64,000 bases of DNA from Prorocentrum cordatum (Eukaryota; Sar; Dinophyceae; Prorocentrales; Prorocentraceae): contig CAUYUJ010000867.1 in NCBI GenBank assembly GCA_963575745.1, forward strand, positions 1-64,000, written 5' to 3'. A program made the position numbers and the translations under genes. Numbering within the stretch: position 1 is the stretch's first letter; the number at the start of each line of letters is the position of its first letter. Shown piece after piece: positions 45,659 to 56,688 of this stretch. The notes under the pieces are model-generated. The model was not told where the DNA came from and ran no database searches. It saw only the letters and a list, made by a program, of their open reading frames with translations.

Positions 45659-46268
45659 GGATCGCCTCAGCAAACGTATTGCGTTGCATAATATGCGTTG
45701 TACACAGTGGGACCTCGATACGGATAGGATACCACTGGACATCCATGGGGACTCACTGCTTGTTATTAACTGGCTCTGCGGGAAATGGAAAGTATTAGCT
45801 CAGGTTTATCAGAAAAGGGTGGATACTCTGATTAATAAGTTGGACGAAATGCAGGAAACTTACTTGGTGAGGCCTCCAGAGGCCGGCCGTGACTTCTTCT
45901 CTCATTCGTTTCGGGAATGGAACCAGAAAGCTGACTTACTGACCCATCAGGCCCGTCAGGGCCACGTGTACGCCGATTTAGTTTACCTCAACGACTTTGA
46001 ATCTCAGTGTTATATTCCTTGCCTTATCAAAGCCGGCTTTGATGGGGGAGTTTGTAGTCGCGGAAGTGCCTGTGGTGTATGGATGCAGATTGGTCTGCGA
46101 AACAAATATATCTTCTCGCGGACCGACATCATTTTCAAGGATGTGTATCTCGCGGCTTGGTGTCTACCACCGAGCGCCACTGTTACAGATACGGAACTTT
46201 CGGCGGCGGAGCGCATATGCGAGGTGATCCCACAGGTTGTGCAGACCTTCTTTGATCATTCGCAGTGA
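45603..46268 (+). pseudogene. Element 2 permuted RNase H part, frameshifted from ORF2
   Basis: A 221-codon segment in frame 3 that continues the ORF2 protein: HGDSLLVINWLCGKW (Asp at 45750-45752), FREWNQKADLL (Asp at 45933-45935), KAGFDGGVCSRG (Asp at 46041-46043), TVTDTELSAAER (Glu at 46194-46196). The order is the same permuted one as in element 1, with GDS-to-AD spacing 61 and FDGG-to-Glu 51 residues. It overlaps ORF2 by 56 bp, so a one-base indel between about 45590 and 45650 split the gene. A programmed shift is possible, but element 1 has no equivalent. Confidence 0.8.
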
Positions 46269-46527
46269 TATGCCACACATTGTTTCTTCTTTTCCGTGTC
46301 TTGTTTTATTCCTGCAGCTTCGCTGTTCACTGACTTACTCGTTTATCTTTGTGTGCTTTGCGTTTGATTGTGTCATTGCGGCATGTGATTCTCTTTATTC
46401 CTTCAGCTTCGCTGTGTGGTATAAGAGCTAACTGCTTGCGTGATGAATAAGAGGCTCTGTTTTGCCTGATACTTTGTTGGACCTGGCCTCAGTGGCCAAG
46501 ACGGTCCCAGCAAAAGACGCAAAAAAA
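46269..46527 (+). terminator. Element 2 3' leader with repeated CAGCTTCGCTG hairpins
   Basis: Two copies of CAGC-TTC-GCTG (46315-46325 and 46404-46414), each a 4-bp stem with a 3-nt loop. The end reads GCAAAAGACGC plus seven As. Element 3 has three such hairpins and the same GCAAAAGACGCAAAA end, so these are probably shared recognition features for the same reverse transcriptase. Confidence 0.65.
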
Positions 46528-46770
46528 CCAAGGTTGACCTCTTACCGCCGGCGCCCAGTTCCCGGTGGTGCTGCCTGCCAGCCGGCAGCTGGTTCGGTGG
46601 CGGTGTCCACGTGTGCCTGCACGCGTGCAGGCACGCGTGGAAGCGTTCCTGGCAGCGCTTCGAAAGCGCTGCAGGGGAGCTCCCCAGCGCTCTCGATGAA
46701 AGATGTCCCCTCCCCGACGGTCTCTTCGCTCTCCGGGTTTTGGACGCTACCAATTTTAGACGCTATCAAA
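46528..46770 (+). repeat. M1 remnant followed by a solitary GC-rich unit
   Basis: The right half of M1 (CCAAGGTTGACCTCTTACCGCCGG) is followed by a GC-rich unit starting TTCCCGGTGGTGCTGCC. Its centre at 46606-46641 is the 36-bp palindrome with one mismatch, and it ends at GCTCTCCGGGTTTTGGACGC. Confidence 0.75.
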
Positions 46771-49265
46771 TAACTCGTAGAGCTTCCCTTAGCTAGTTGC
46801 TGGAAGCTTAAGAGTAATTCCGGCGCGCTGGAGAGCTAGTTGGCAAGAAAAATCTCGACAGACCTTTTGCTGACTTTTGGTCGGTTGAAAATTTTGCTCT
46901 CGAAATTCAACAATTCGTTTGAGATCTAGTATTTCTTCTGACCATATTCGATCTTATTCCCGCTCGCTATCTCAATCTCAGCTCGATCGGGTAAATATTT
47001 CTGCAAAAAAGCATCGCGGCGGGATCGGCTGTTTCGAGTCATCTTGATATGCGTTGTCGGTATTTTGTACTTAACTCGAGCTGTAGGGCAGCTACAGAGC
47101 TCATTTTCACACAAATCGATTGCAAATCATCAGGCGCGTTCGTCTGTTCCATCTAGAGGTCAGAACTCGGTCTGCTGCCTGAGCTAGGTTCGCGAAACTA
47201 TTCGTGTTGTTGGAGTCATCTTGAGAGGTGCTGACAGTTTTCTGCACTTAACTCGGGCTGTAGAGTGGCTACAGGGCTCGTACTCACAGAAATCGATTCG
47301 GAGACATCAGGCACGTCCGCCTGCTGAATCCAGAGCTCGGAACTCGGTGTGCCGAGCTAGGTTCGGAAAACTATTCGAATTCGTCGAGTCACATTGAGAG
47401 GTGCTGTTCGTTTTTTGCACTTAACTCGAGCTGTAAGGCGGCTGCAGGGCTGGTGATCACTGGAAGCGATCGCAGACATCAGTCGCGTCCGCCTGTCGCA
47501 TTCAGAGCCCTGAACTCGGCCTGCTGCCCGAGCTAGGTCCGCAAAACTATTCGTATTGTTTGAGTCATCTTCGGTGGTGTCGATTTTCTGCACTTAACTC
47601 GGGCTGTAAGGGGGCTGCAGAGCTGGTAATCACAGGAATCAATTCAGAGACATCAGGCGCGTCCGCCTGTTGCATTCAGATGTCTGAACTCGGTCTGATA
47701 CTCGAGCTAGATTCGCGAAACTATTTGTATTGTTCGAGTGATCTTGAGAGGTGCTGTCGATTTTCGCACGTAACTCGGGCTGTAGGAGAGCTACGGAGCT
47801 CGTGCGCACAGAAAACGATCCAGAAGCATGAGAGGCGTTTGGCTGTTGCATCGAGAGATCTGAAATCGTTTAGGCTGAACAACTATTCGTTCTCTGCAAT
47901 TTTTTCGACATCGGTATTTATGCTCAGGAAGCTCTACGAGTCCCCCGGCGGTAAGGAAGGTTGACGGTTTACCGCCGGCGCCCAGTTCCCGGTGGTGCTG
48001 CCTGCCAGCAGCGTGTAACTCGTAGAGCTTCCCTTAGCAAGTCATTACTGGAAGCTTAAGTGTAATTCCGGGGCGCTGGAGAGCTAGTTGGCAAGAGAAA
48101 TCTCGACTGACCTTTTGCTGACTTTTGGTCGGTTGAAAAACTTTGTTTTCGAAATTGAAGAATTCGTTTTTTTTTTTTTTTGTTGTTTTTTTTTTTTCCT
48201 CCTTCTTCTTCCTCTTATTCCCGCTCGTCATCTTATTCCCGCTCGTCTCATCTCTCTTCTCAAAGATATTCGATCTTATTCCCGCTCGTCATCTTGATCT
48301 CAGCGTTCGGGTATCTTTTACTGCCAAAAAGCAGGCAGGCGGGATCGGCCGTTTGAAGTCATCTGGACACGCGATAACGGTTTTCTGAACATAACTCGAG
48401 CTCTGGAAGAGCTACAGAGCTGGTAAGCACAGCTAATCGATCCAGAATGATCAGGCGCGTTCGTCTGTCGAATATAGAGGCCTGAACTCGGTCTGCTAGC
48501 CGAGCTAGGTCCGTAAACCTATTCGTATTATGCGGGTCATCTTGACAGACACTCTCGGTTTTCTGTACTTAACTCGAGCTATAGGACAGCTACAGAGCTG
48601 ATACTTACAGAAAGCGATTCAGAATCATCATTCGCATTTGTCTGTTGAATCCAGAGCTCTGAACACGGTCTGCTGCCCGATCTAGAATCGCGAAACTATT
48701 CGTATTGTTCGAGTCATCTTGAGAAGTGCTCTCGGTTTCTGCGCTCAACTCGAGCTGGGGGGGAGCTACATTTCTGATGGTCACAGGAATCGATTTAAGA
48801 CGCGAGGCGTGTCCGCCTGTCGAATCCAGAGCACTGGGCTGCCCGAACTCGAAACTATTCTCTTGTTCGAGTCATCCTGAGAGGTGCTGTCGGGTTTTTG
48901 CTTAACTCGGGCTGTGTGTGGGGGGGGGAGCACAGGGCAGGTAATCACAGGAGTCGATTGGCAGACATCAAAAGCGTCCAGCTGTCGCATTCAGAGGTCT
49001 GAACTCGGTTTGATACTCGAGCTGGGTTGCCAAACTATTCGTTTTATTAGAGTCATCTTGAGAGGTCATAACTCGGGCTGTAGCAGAGCTACAGAGCTCG
49101 TAAAGAGGCAATCCACAAGCATTGGGGGCTTTCGGCTGTTGCGTCGAGAGGTCTGAAATCGCTTGGACTGAAAAACCATTTTGTTCTCTGCATTTCTTCC
49201 ACATTATATATGTCAGGAATCTACGTGTCCCCCGGCGGTAAGAAAGGTCGAGGGTTTACCGCCGG
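46771..49265 (+). repeat. M2, M3, satellite and M1 cassettes
   Basis: Standard plus-strand order with M1 at 47945 and 49232. A pyrimidine/T-rich expansion (48167-48240) replaces part of M3, and a short G-run lies near 48920. No gene seen. Confidence 0.75.
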
Positions 49266-49530
49266 TGCCCAGTCTTCGCCGCTCCAGAATCCCCGCAGCG
49301 ACTGTAAAACGTCGCAGCGGGTCCGGGAGCGCTTCGGGCACGCGCCCACGCGTGCCTGCACGCGTGCAGGCAGGCGTTGAAGCGTTCCCGGCAGCGCTTC
49401 AAGCGCTGCAGCGGAGCCCCCAGAGCTCCAGACGCGCTTCACGAGAGCGTCCGAGGGCCCCAGGAAAGTTTTCCGGCGTGTATTTTCTTTGCTCTCTGCT
49501 CTTCGGGTTTTGGACGCTACCATACCTCGT
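49266..49530 (+). repeat. Solitary GC-rich palindromic unit
   Basis: It follows M1 directly and carries the palindrome with a few mismatches (about 49346-49380) and the TTCGGGTTTTGGACGCTACCA end. Confidence 0.7.
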
Positions 49531-52500
49531 AGAGCTTCGTCATCGATGGGCTTGAGACCTCGTAGAGCTCTTCGTTATCGATGAGCTAGAGGAATTCCGG
49601 CGCGGGGTGGAGCTAGTTGGCCCACCCGGCCAGAAAGGACAAAGTGCGAACTTTTGGGTGGTTTTGCGATTATTTGAAAGATATTTGGCCATTTATTTTG
49701 AGAAAGCAGATTTTTCGCACTTGTAAAAGAATGTGAGGGCCTCTGCGTCTTGATATGAGCTCTGTAGGCGCACATTTACTATCAAAACACTTGGAGGAAC
49801 CAACTTCATGTCGACATTAAAAAAATACATTTGCCTCCAGAAGCTCTCTTCTTCGTCTCTGAGCACTCTTACGCGTGGGAGGAGCTCTACGAGGTTCCCG
49901 GCGGTGACCAGGTTGACGGTTCACCTCCGGTGCCATTCCTGCGCGGGGTGGAGCTAGTTGGCCGACCCGACCAGAAAGGACAACATGATATTTTTTTGGT
50001 GGTTTTGCGAATATATCTCGTAGAGCTCTTCGGCATCGATTAGCTAGAGGAATTTCGGCGCGGAGTGGAGCTAGTTGGTCGACCCGACCAAAAGAGACAA
50101 TGTGGCAACTTTTGGTCGGTTTTGCAAAAAGTTAAAAGATATTTGACCATTTATTTTGAGAAAGCAGATTTTTACGCCGAGCATTGGAATATGGAATTTG
50201 TTCCCAGAGCAGCTCAGCTCTGCAGGGCAGTTTTACTATCGGAAACTTAAGAGGAACCATGAAGTTGAGAACCGAAAATGAAAATTCTAGATTTTTCTAG
50301 ATATGTTCGAATGAGCTCTCTGGTTTAAATCTAAGCACTCTTACGCGTGCAAAGAGCTCTACGATATTCCTGTCGGTGACCAGATTGACGGTTCACCGCC
50401 GGCGCCAGTTTGAAAGATATTCGATCATTTATTTGAGAACGCAGATTTTTCGCACCTGTAAAAAATTATGATAGCCTCTCTGTCTCAATATTAGCTCTCT
50501 AGACGCACTTTTACTACGAAAACATTTGGAGCAACCAACTTTATTTCGACAACAAATCAATGTTCAATTTTTCGAGAAATGCCTTCTGAAGCTCTCTCTT
50601 TCGGCTCTCAGCTCTCTTATGCGTGAAAGGAGCTCTACGAGGAGTCCGGCGGTGACCAGGTCGACGGTTCACCGCCGGCGCCAGTTTCTGTCCCAGAAGC
50701 GTTCTCTGGGTTTTGGACGCTACCAAGTGAGCTTTCGGGAATTCGGGCGGTGCAGGGTGGAGCTCGTAACTCGTAGAGCCCTTCGGCATCGATGAGCTAG
50801 AGAAACTCCGGCGCGGAATGGACCTCGTACCGCTCTTCGGCATCGATCAGCTAGAGAAATTCCGGCGCGGGGTGAAGCTAGTATCTCGTAAGCTCTCGAT
50901 GAGCTGGAGAAATTCCGGCGCGGGGTGGAGCTGGATCGACCCGACGAGAAGAGACAATGTGGTGACTTTGGGTCCGTGTTGCTGAGATTTGGAAGGTATT
51001 TGACACTTGATTAAGAAAACATATTTTTCTCACATGTACTGGGTTTTGCTGCATCTGCCAGTTGAATTAGGTTCGTAGTTACAATATTACCATGGAAAGA
51101 CTTGCAGGAACCGATTTTGGATGGAAGCCGAAAAATAGTGATTTTTCGAGTTTTTCGGCTCTCGCTTCAGAAGCTTCCTTTCTCTGTTCTGAGCAGCGCT
51201 GTGCAGCAAAAGAGCTCAAAGTGCCCGGCGGTAATCTGTTTGATGCTTCGCCGCCGGTTCCGAGTTGGCCCACCCCGCCCGGGCGGACAATGTGATCACG
51301 TGGCGTCGAAGATGTGGGAGATTTGAAAATTCGTTTCGGGAGCCACTACTTCCTTAACGTGCAGGGTTCTGCCGCGTTTGCCTGTTAAATCTGCGGGTCC
51401 CTAGCTGCGCTATTACCGTCAAAAACGTGGATATATCTTTGGCCGTCGGGAAATATGTTCCCGTGCATTCGACAAGAGCCTGAACGCAATATACATTACT
51501 CCAGTATTTCCTTGTATATCTTATAGGTGCGTCGGTATGTTCAATATCGAGATGCTGAGTTGTCATTGAAATACAACCTACACTAAAATATTTTTTTCAA
51601 ATTATTGTTAGGCCAATATTCACTCGAGCTCTCTGGTCGACATCTCTTACGTGACTGAAGAGCCCTACGAGGGTCCCGGCGATAACCTGGTTGACGGTAC
51701 ACCGCCGGCTCCCAGTTGGTCGACCTGACCAGAAAGAATAAAGTGAAAACTGTTTGGTGGTTTTACGAATATCTGAAATTCACGATTCATTTTGAGAAAC
51801 CAGATTTTCCGAACCTGTAGACAACTGTGAGGGCGTGTGCGTCTTAATATAAAAACACTTGCGGAAGGAACTTTATGTCGGCATGAAAAAATGAATGTTG
51901 TACTTCTTGATGAATGCCTCTAGAAGATCTCTTCTTCGACTCTCAGCACTCTCACGCGTGGAAGGAGCTCCATGAGGTTTCCGGCTGACCAGTTTGACGG
52001 TTCGCCACCAGTGCCAGTTTGCAGACCCGACGTTAAGACAATCTGGCTTGGGGTCGGTTTTGCTGATTTAAAAGGTATTTCAAAGTTCATTCCTCTACGA
52101 GTTAGTGAGTTTGGGCACTGGGAGCCGGCAGTAAACCCTGAACCAGGTTACCAACGGGAGCCTCGTAGATCTCTTTGCCTTCTGCAGCGCTCATCGTAAT
52201 ACATGGAAAGAGCTTTAAGCGTTAGCTGTTAATATAAATTAAAGATTAATGTCGGTTCCTCTAAGTCTTTATCATCAATAGTGTAGTTTGAGCCCTAACA
52301 ATTGCACCATTAAGCGCGCGACAATTCACCGCAGAGGATAAAAATCTGAAATTCGAAAATTTCTCAGAATCTCCGAAATCTTGGTAGCGTTCAAAACCCG
52401 GAGAGCGAAGAGACGCTTCGGGGGATTTGGTAGCGTTGCCGGAGAGCTCACTTCTTTTCTGGTCGGGCCGACCAACTAGGAGCAGGCGGTGAACCGTCAA

Positions 52501-52540
52501 CCAGGTTACCGCCGGGAGCCTCGCAGAGCTCCTTGGATCG
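49531..52540 (+). repeat. M4 cassette array, direct and truncated copies
   Basis: About seven copies with starts CTCGTAGAGCTCTTCG near 49560, 50015, 50765 and 50830, and hairpin ends near 49898, 50380, 50650, 51225 (damaged), 51680 (damaged) and 51985 (damaged). Two inverted hairpins lie at about 52130 and 52486. An AT-richer segment at about 51425-51620 is not matched elsewhere in the window. No gene seen. Confidence 0.7.
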
Positions 52541-52735
52541 ATGTCTATGCCGACCTCGTCCTATGCGGATGGGGGGGGGACAGGAGGGCGATGCAACGCG
52601 ACCCCAGACCCAGAGAAGAGGCCTGCCGAGAGGGCCCGAGACGATTCCAAGATGACCCCCAAGAGACATACATATGTTCCTCGTGTTGCTTTCGCCTCTT
52701 CATATATTCCTCCATCGTAATGTGCACCTGGGTGC
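52541..52735. other. Unassigned ~195-bp segment between two inverted M1 copies
   Basis: It lies between an inverted M1 at 52486 and a degenerate inverted M1 (GGTAAACCATCAACCTTGAC) near 52736. It shares no landmark with the window's repeat families and has a run of ten Gs near 52570. A minus-strand open frame of about 60 codons is present, but no family is recognised. Confidence 0.4.
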
Positions 52736-53365
52736 CGATGGTAAACCATCAACCTTGACTGATCTCAGGCGTTAAGTGATATCCGATTGCTGTGCTGCAA
52801 AGTTCTATAGCTCATCTGCAGCGTGTAGAAAATACCATCAGGGAGAAAATAGCAGAGTACAAATCTCTCTTTGGCATCTGCCCTCACAACAGACCCGAAC
52901 CAAGCGTCTAGATGCTTCTTGGCTCATGATGTCCTTCTGATTTTTCGGCCGAAGAGCTGTCGAGCTGCTCTGCAGCTGGAGTTCCGTGAAGAAATTCACA
53001 ATCGTTTGGGAAACATATCGGTCCAATACGAATAGTTTTGTGACCTAGCTCGGGTAGCAGAACGAATTCAGACCTCTAATGCAACAGACGAGCGCTCGTT
53101 CTGCTTCTGGATCGGTTCCTGTGCGTATCAGCTCTGTAGCTCTTCTAGAAATTCAATAAAGAAAATGGGCAACATCGGTCAAGACCAAGCTCGAGTAGCA
53201 GACAGAGTTCAGACTCCTAGATGCAACAGACGGTCTGATGATTCCGAATCATTTTCTGTGCGTATGAGCTCTGTAGCTCTCCTACAGCCCGAGTTAAGTG
53301 CGAAAACGGAGCAGCATCTCTTCAGATGACTGGAGCGATGCATATAGTTTCGCGGACCTAGCTCG
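52736..53365 (-). repeat. Inverted, diverged satellite
   Basis: Inverted satellite phrases (AGCAGACCGAGTTCAGACCTC and variants) recur to 53365, preceded by about 200 bp without recognisable landmarks. No gene seen. Confidence 0.65.
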
Positions 53366-56300
53366 AGTAGCAGACCGAGTTCAGACCTCTGGATGCAACA
53401 GACGAACGCGCCTGATTATTCTGCATCGGTTTCTGTGCGTATCAGCTCTGTAGCTCCCCTAGCTCTCGAGTTGAGTACAGAAAACCGACAGTCCCTGTCG
53501 AGATGACTCTGGCGATACGAATAGTTTTTCGGACCTAGCTCGTGTATCAGACCGATTTCAGACCCCTCGATGCGACAAGCGGACGCGCCTGATGTCTCCG
53601 AATCGGTATTGAAATTACCAGCCCTGTAGCCCCCCTACAGCCCGAGTGAAGTACAGAAAACCCACAGCACCTCTCAAGATGACTCGTATTGTACCTAGCT
53701 CGAGCAGCAGACCGAGTTCAGGCCTCTGGTTGCAACAGACGAACGCGCCTGATGATTCTAAATCGGTTTCTGTAAGTATCAGCTCTGTAGCTGTCCTACA
53801 GCTCGAGTTTAAGTACGAAGCACCGACAACGCGTATCAAGATGACTCGAAACAGCCGATCCCGCCTGTGCGCTTTTTGGCAGTAAAAGGTACCCGATCGA
53901 GCTGAGATCAAGAAGGCGAGCGGGAATAATATCGAATATCATGGGAAAAAATACTAGAGCTCTAACGATTGGTTGAATTTCGAGAACAAAATTTTCAACC
54001 AACCAAAAGTCACCAAAAGGTCAGTCGAGATTTTTCTTGCCAGCTAGCTCTCCAGCGCCCCGGAATTACTGGGAACCGGCGGTAAACCGTCAACATGGTT
54101 GCCGCCGGGAACTTCGTATAGCTCTTTTCTTGCACGGCAATCCTCGGAACACATTAAGAAAGCTCCTGGAGCGAGAAACGGAAAACTAGAACAATCACGT
54201 TTTTCTGTTGTTATCCAACGTCAGTTGCTCCAAGTGTTTTGATCGTAATACTGCACCTTTGGACTTGAGAATTTGATTGGCAGACGCGGCATAACCCACT
54301 ACAGGTGCGAAAAACCTGGTTTCTCAAAATGAATTGTCCAATATCTTTCAAATCTTAAGAAAAGCGACCCAAAGTCACCACATTGTCTCTTCTCGTCGGG
54401 TCGATCAACTAGCTCCACCCCGCGCCGGAATTCCTCTAGCTTCGCGATGCCGAAGAGCTCTACGAGGTACTCTTAAGCTTCCAGCAACTAGCTACGGGAA
54501 GCTCTACGAGTTACTGTTCATCTTACCAGGGATACCTCGTAGAGCTCTTCGGCAACGATGAACTAGAGGAATTCCGGCGCGGGGTGGAGCTAGTACCTCG
54601 TGAAGCTTTTCGGCATCGTTCAGCTAGAGGAATTCCGGCGCGGGGTGGAGCTAGTAACTCGTAGAGCTTCCCTTAGCTAGTTGCTGGAAGCTTAAGAGTA
54701 CCTCGTAGAGCTCTTCGGCATCGATGAGCTAGAGAATTTCCGGCGCGGGGTGCAGCTAGTAGCTCGTAGAGCTTCCCGTAGCTAGTTGATGGAAGCTTAA
54801 GAGAAATTCCCGGAGAGCTCTCTGAGAGCTAGAGGGTTTAGATTAGAAGCCGGACGGTGGTGGTGCCTGCCAGGAGCTCCTCCACGGCGGTCCAGAGTCC
54901 TCGCAGCGACTCGCCCGGGGTCGCAGCAGGTCCGGGAGCGCTTCCGGCGCGCGTTCACGCGTGCCTGCGCGCGTGCAGGCACGCATGGAAGCGTGCCTGG
55001 CAGCGCTTTCGAAGCGCTTCAAGGGAGCCCCCAGCGCTCTCCAGGAAAGATTTCCCGTCCCCGAGGGTCTCTCCGCTCTCCGGGTTTTGGACGCTACCAA
55101 GTTCCGGGGCGCTGGAGAGCTAGTTGGCAATAAAAATCTCGACGGACCTTTTGGTGACTTTTGGTCGGTTGAAAATACCTCGTAGAGCTCTTCGTTATCG
55201 ATGAGCGAGAGGAATTCCGGCGCGGGGTGGAGCTAGTTGGCCCACCCGACCAGAAAGGACAAAGTGATAACTTTTGGTCGGTTTTCCCAAGATTTGAGAG
55301 ATATTTGACCATTTATTTTGAGAAAGCAGATTTTTACGCTGAACATCTGCATATAAGTTTCATTCTGAGAGCAGCTCAGCTCCCCTGATGCATTTTCTTA
55401 TGAGTTGACTTCCAGGAACCGAGCTATCATGAACATCGAAAAAAGCAAAAATCCAGATTCAAGAAAATCTTCATTTTATTATTGTATTTCGATTCTGAGC
55501 TCTCTTACCCGTGCAAGGAGCTCTAAGAGGTTCCCAGCGTTGACCAGGTTGACGATTCACCACCGGCGCCAGTTTTGTTTTCGAAATTCAACAATTTGTT
55601 TGAGCTCTAGTATTTTTTCCCACCATATTCGATCTTTTTCCCGCTCGCCATCTTGATCTCAGCTCGATCGGATACCGTTTACTGCCAAAAAGCGTTGCGG
55701 CGGGATCGGCCGCCGTTTCGAGTCATCTTAACACGCGTTGACGGTTTTTTGTGCTTAACTCGAGCTGTACAGCAGCTACAGAGCTGATGCTTACAGAAAC
55801 CGATTCAGAATCATTAGGCGCGTTCGTGAGTTGCATCTAGAGGTCTGAACTCGGTCTGCTACTTCAGCTAGGTCCGCGACACTATTTGATTATTCGAGTC
55901 ACTCTGACAGGTGCTGTCGGTTTTCTGTACTTAACTCGGGCTGTAGGAGAGCTACAGAGCTGGTATTCACAGAAACCGATTCATAACCATCAGGCGCGTC
56001 TGTAACTGGCATCTAGAGGTCTAAGCTCGGTCTACTACTCGAGCTAGGTCGCGAAACTATTCGTATTCTACGGATTTTGTTGGCGGATACTGTCGATTTT
56101 CGGTGTAGAGGAGCTACAGAGCTGATACGTATACGTAACCGATTCGAAATCATCAGGCGCGTTTGTCAGTTACATCTAGAGGTCTGAACTCGGTCTGCTA
56201 CTCGAGCTAGGTTCGCAAAACTATTCGTATTCTTTGAGATATCTTGACAGGTGCTGTCGGTTTTCAGTACTTATGGTACTCACAGAAACCGCTTCAGAAT

Positions 56301-56688
56301 CATCAGGCGCGCTTGTCTGTTGCATCGAGAGGTCTGAACTAGGTCTGCTACTCGAGCCAGGTCCGCGAAACCATTTGTATTCGTCGAGTTCTCCAAACAG
56401 GCGCTGTCGGTGTTCTGTACTTAACTCGAGCTTTAGCATAGCTACAGAGCTTGTACGCACACATACTGGATTCAAAAATCACAGGCGCGTTCGTCTGAAG
56501 CACCCAGAGCTCTGAACTCAGTCTGCGACTCGAGCTAGGTCGCAAAACTATTCGTATTGGACCGATTTTCCTTCGAAATGACGGTGAAATTCTTCACCTA
56601 ACGAGCTCTTTGGCACATGAATGAGATGGAAATCATGAGGTGCCGCTGGGCTGGATCTGTTCGGCACAACAATAGGAGGGGAATTATC
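53366..56688 (+). repeat. 3.32-kb tandem duplication, copy 1
   Basis: The block from GTAGCAGACCGAGTTCAG to GGGGAATTATC is repeated at 56689-60007 with ~3320-bp spacing (54857 to 58178; 55405 to 58726; 56234 to 59554). It contains inverted satellite, inverted M3/M2, inverted M1 (54065), M4 and M2 pieces, one GC-rich unit (54808-55101), an M4 cassette, M3 and about four plus-strand monomers. Copies differ by scattered substitutions and small indels. No gene. Confidence 0.9.
54808..55101 (+). repeat. GC-rich palindromic unit with intact ends
   Basis: Begins TTCCCGGAGAGCTCTCTGAG and ends CGCTCTCCGGGTTTTGGACG, giving CCCGGAGAGC...GCTCTCCGGG inverted termini. The copy in the second duplicate is at about 58129-58422. 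The central palindrome has changes (CCTGCGCGCGTGCAGG core). Confidence 0.8.

Larger units (their letters stand above)
40650..46527 (+). mobile_element. Element 2: diverged, degraded APE-type non-LTR retrotransposon
   Basis: A 5.9-kb relative of element 1 with the same order: ORF1 (40886-42307, broken), in-frame TGA, ORF2 endonuclease/reverse transcriptase (42308-45658), then RNase H in a shifted frame (45603-46268), a 260-bp 3' leader and an A-rich end (GACGC plus seven As). It sits in an M1 hairpin: the left flank stops after CCGGC and the right flank resumes at CCAAGGTTG, so about five target bases (GGTAA) are missing and no duplication is evident. Damage: start codon GTG, one internal TGA, one frameshift. 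Confidence 0.9.
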
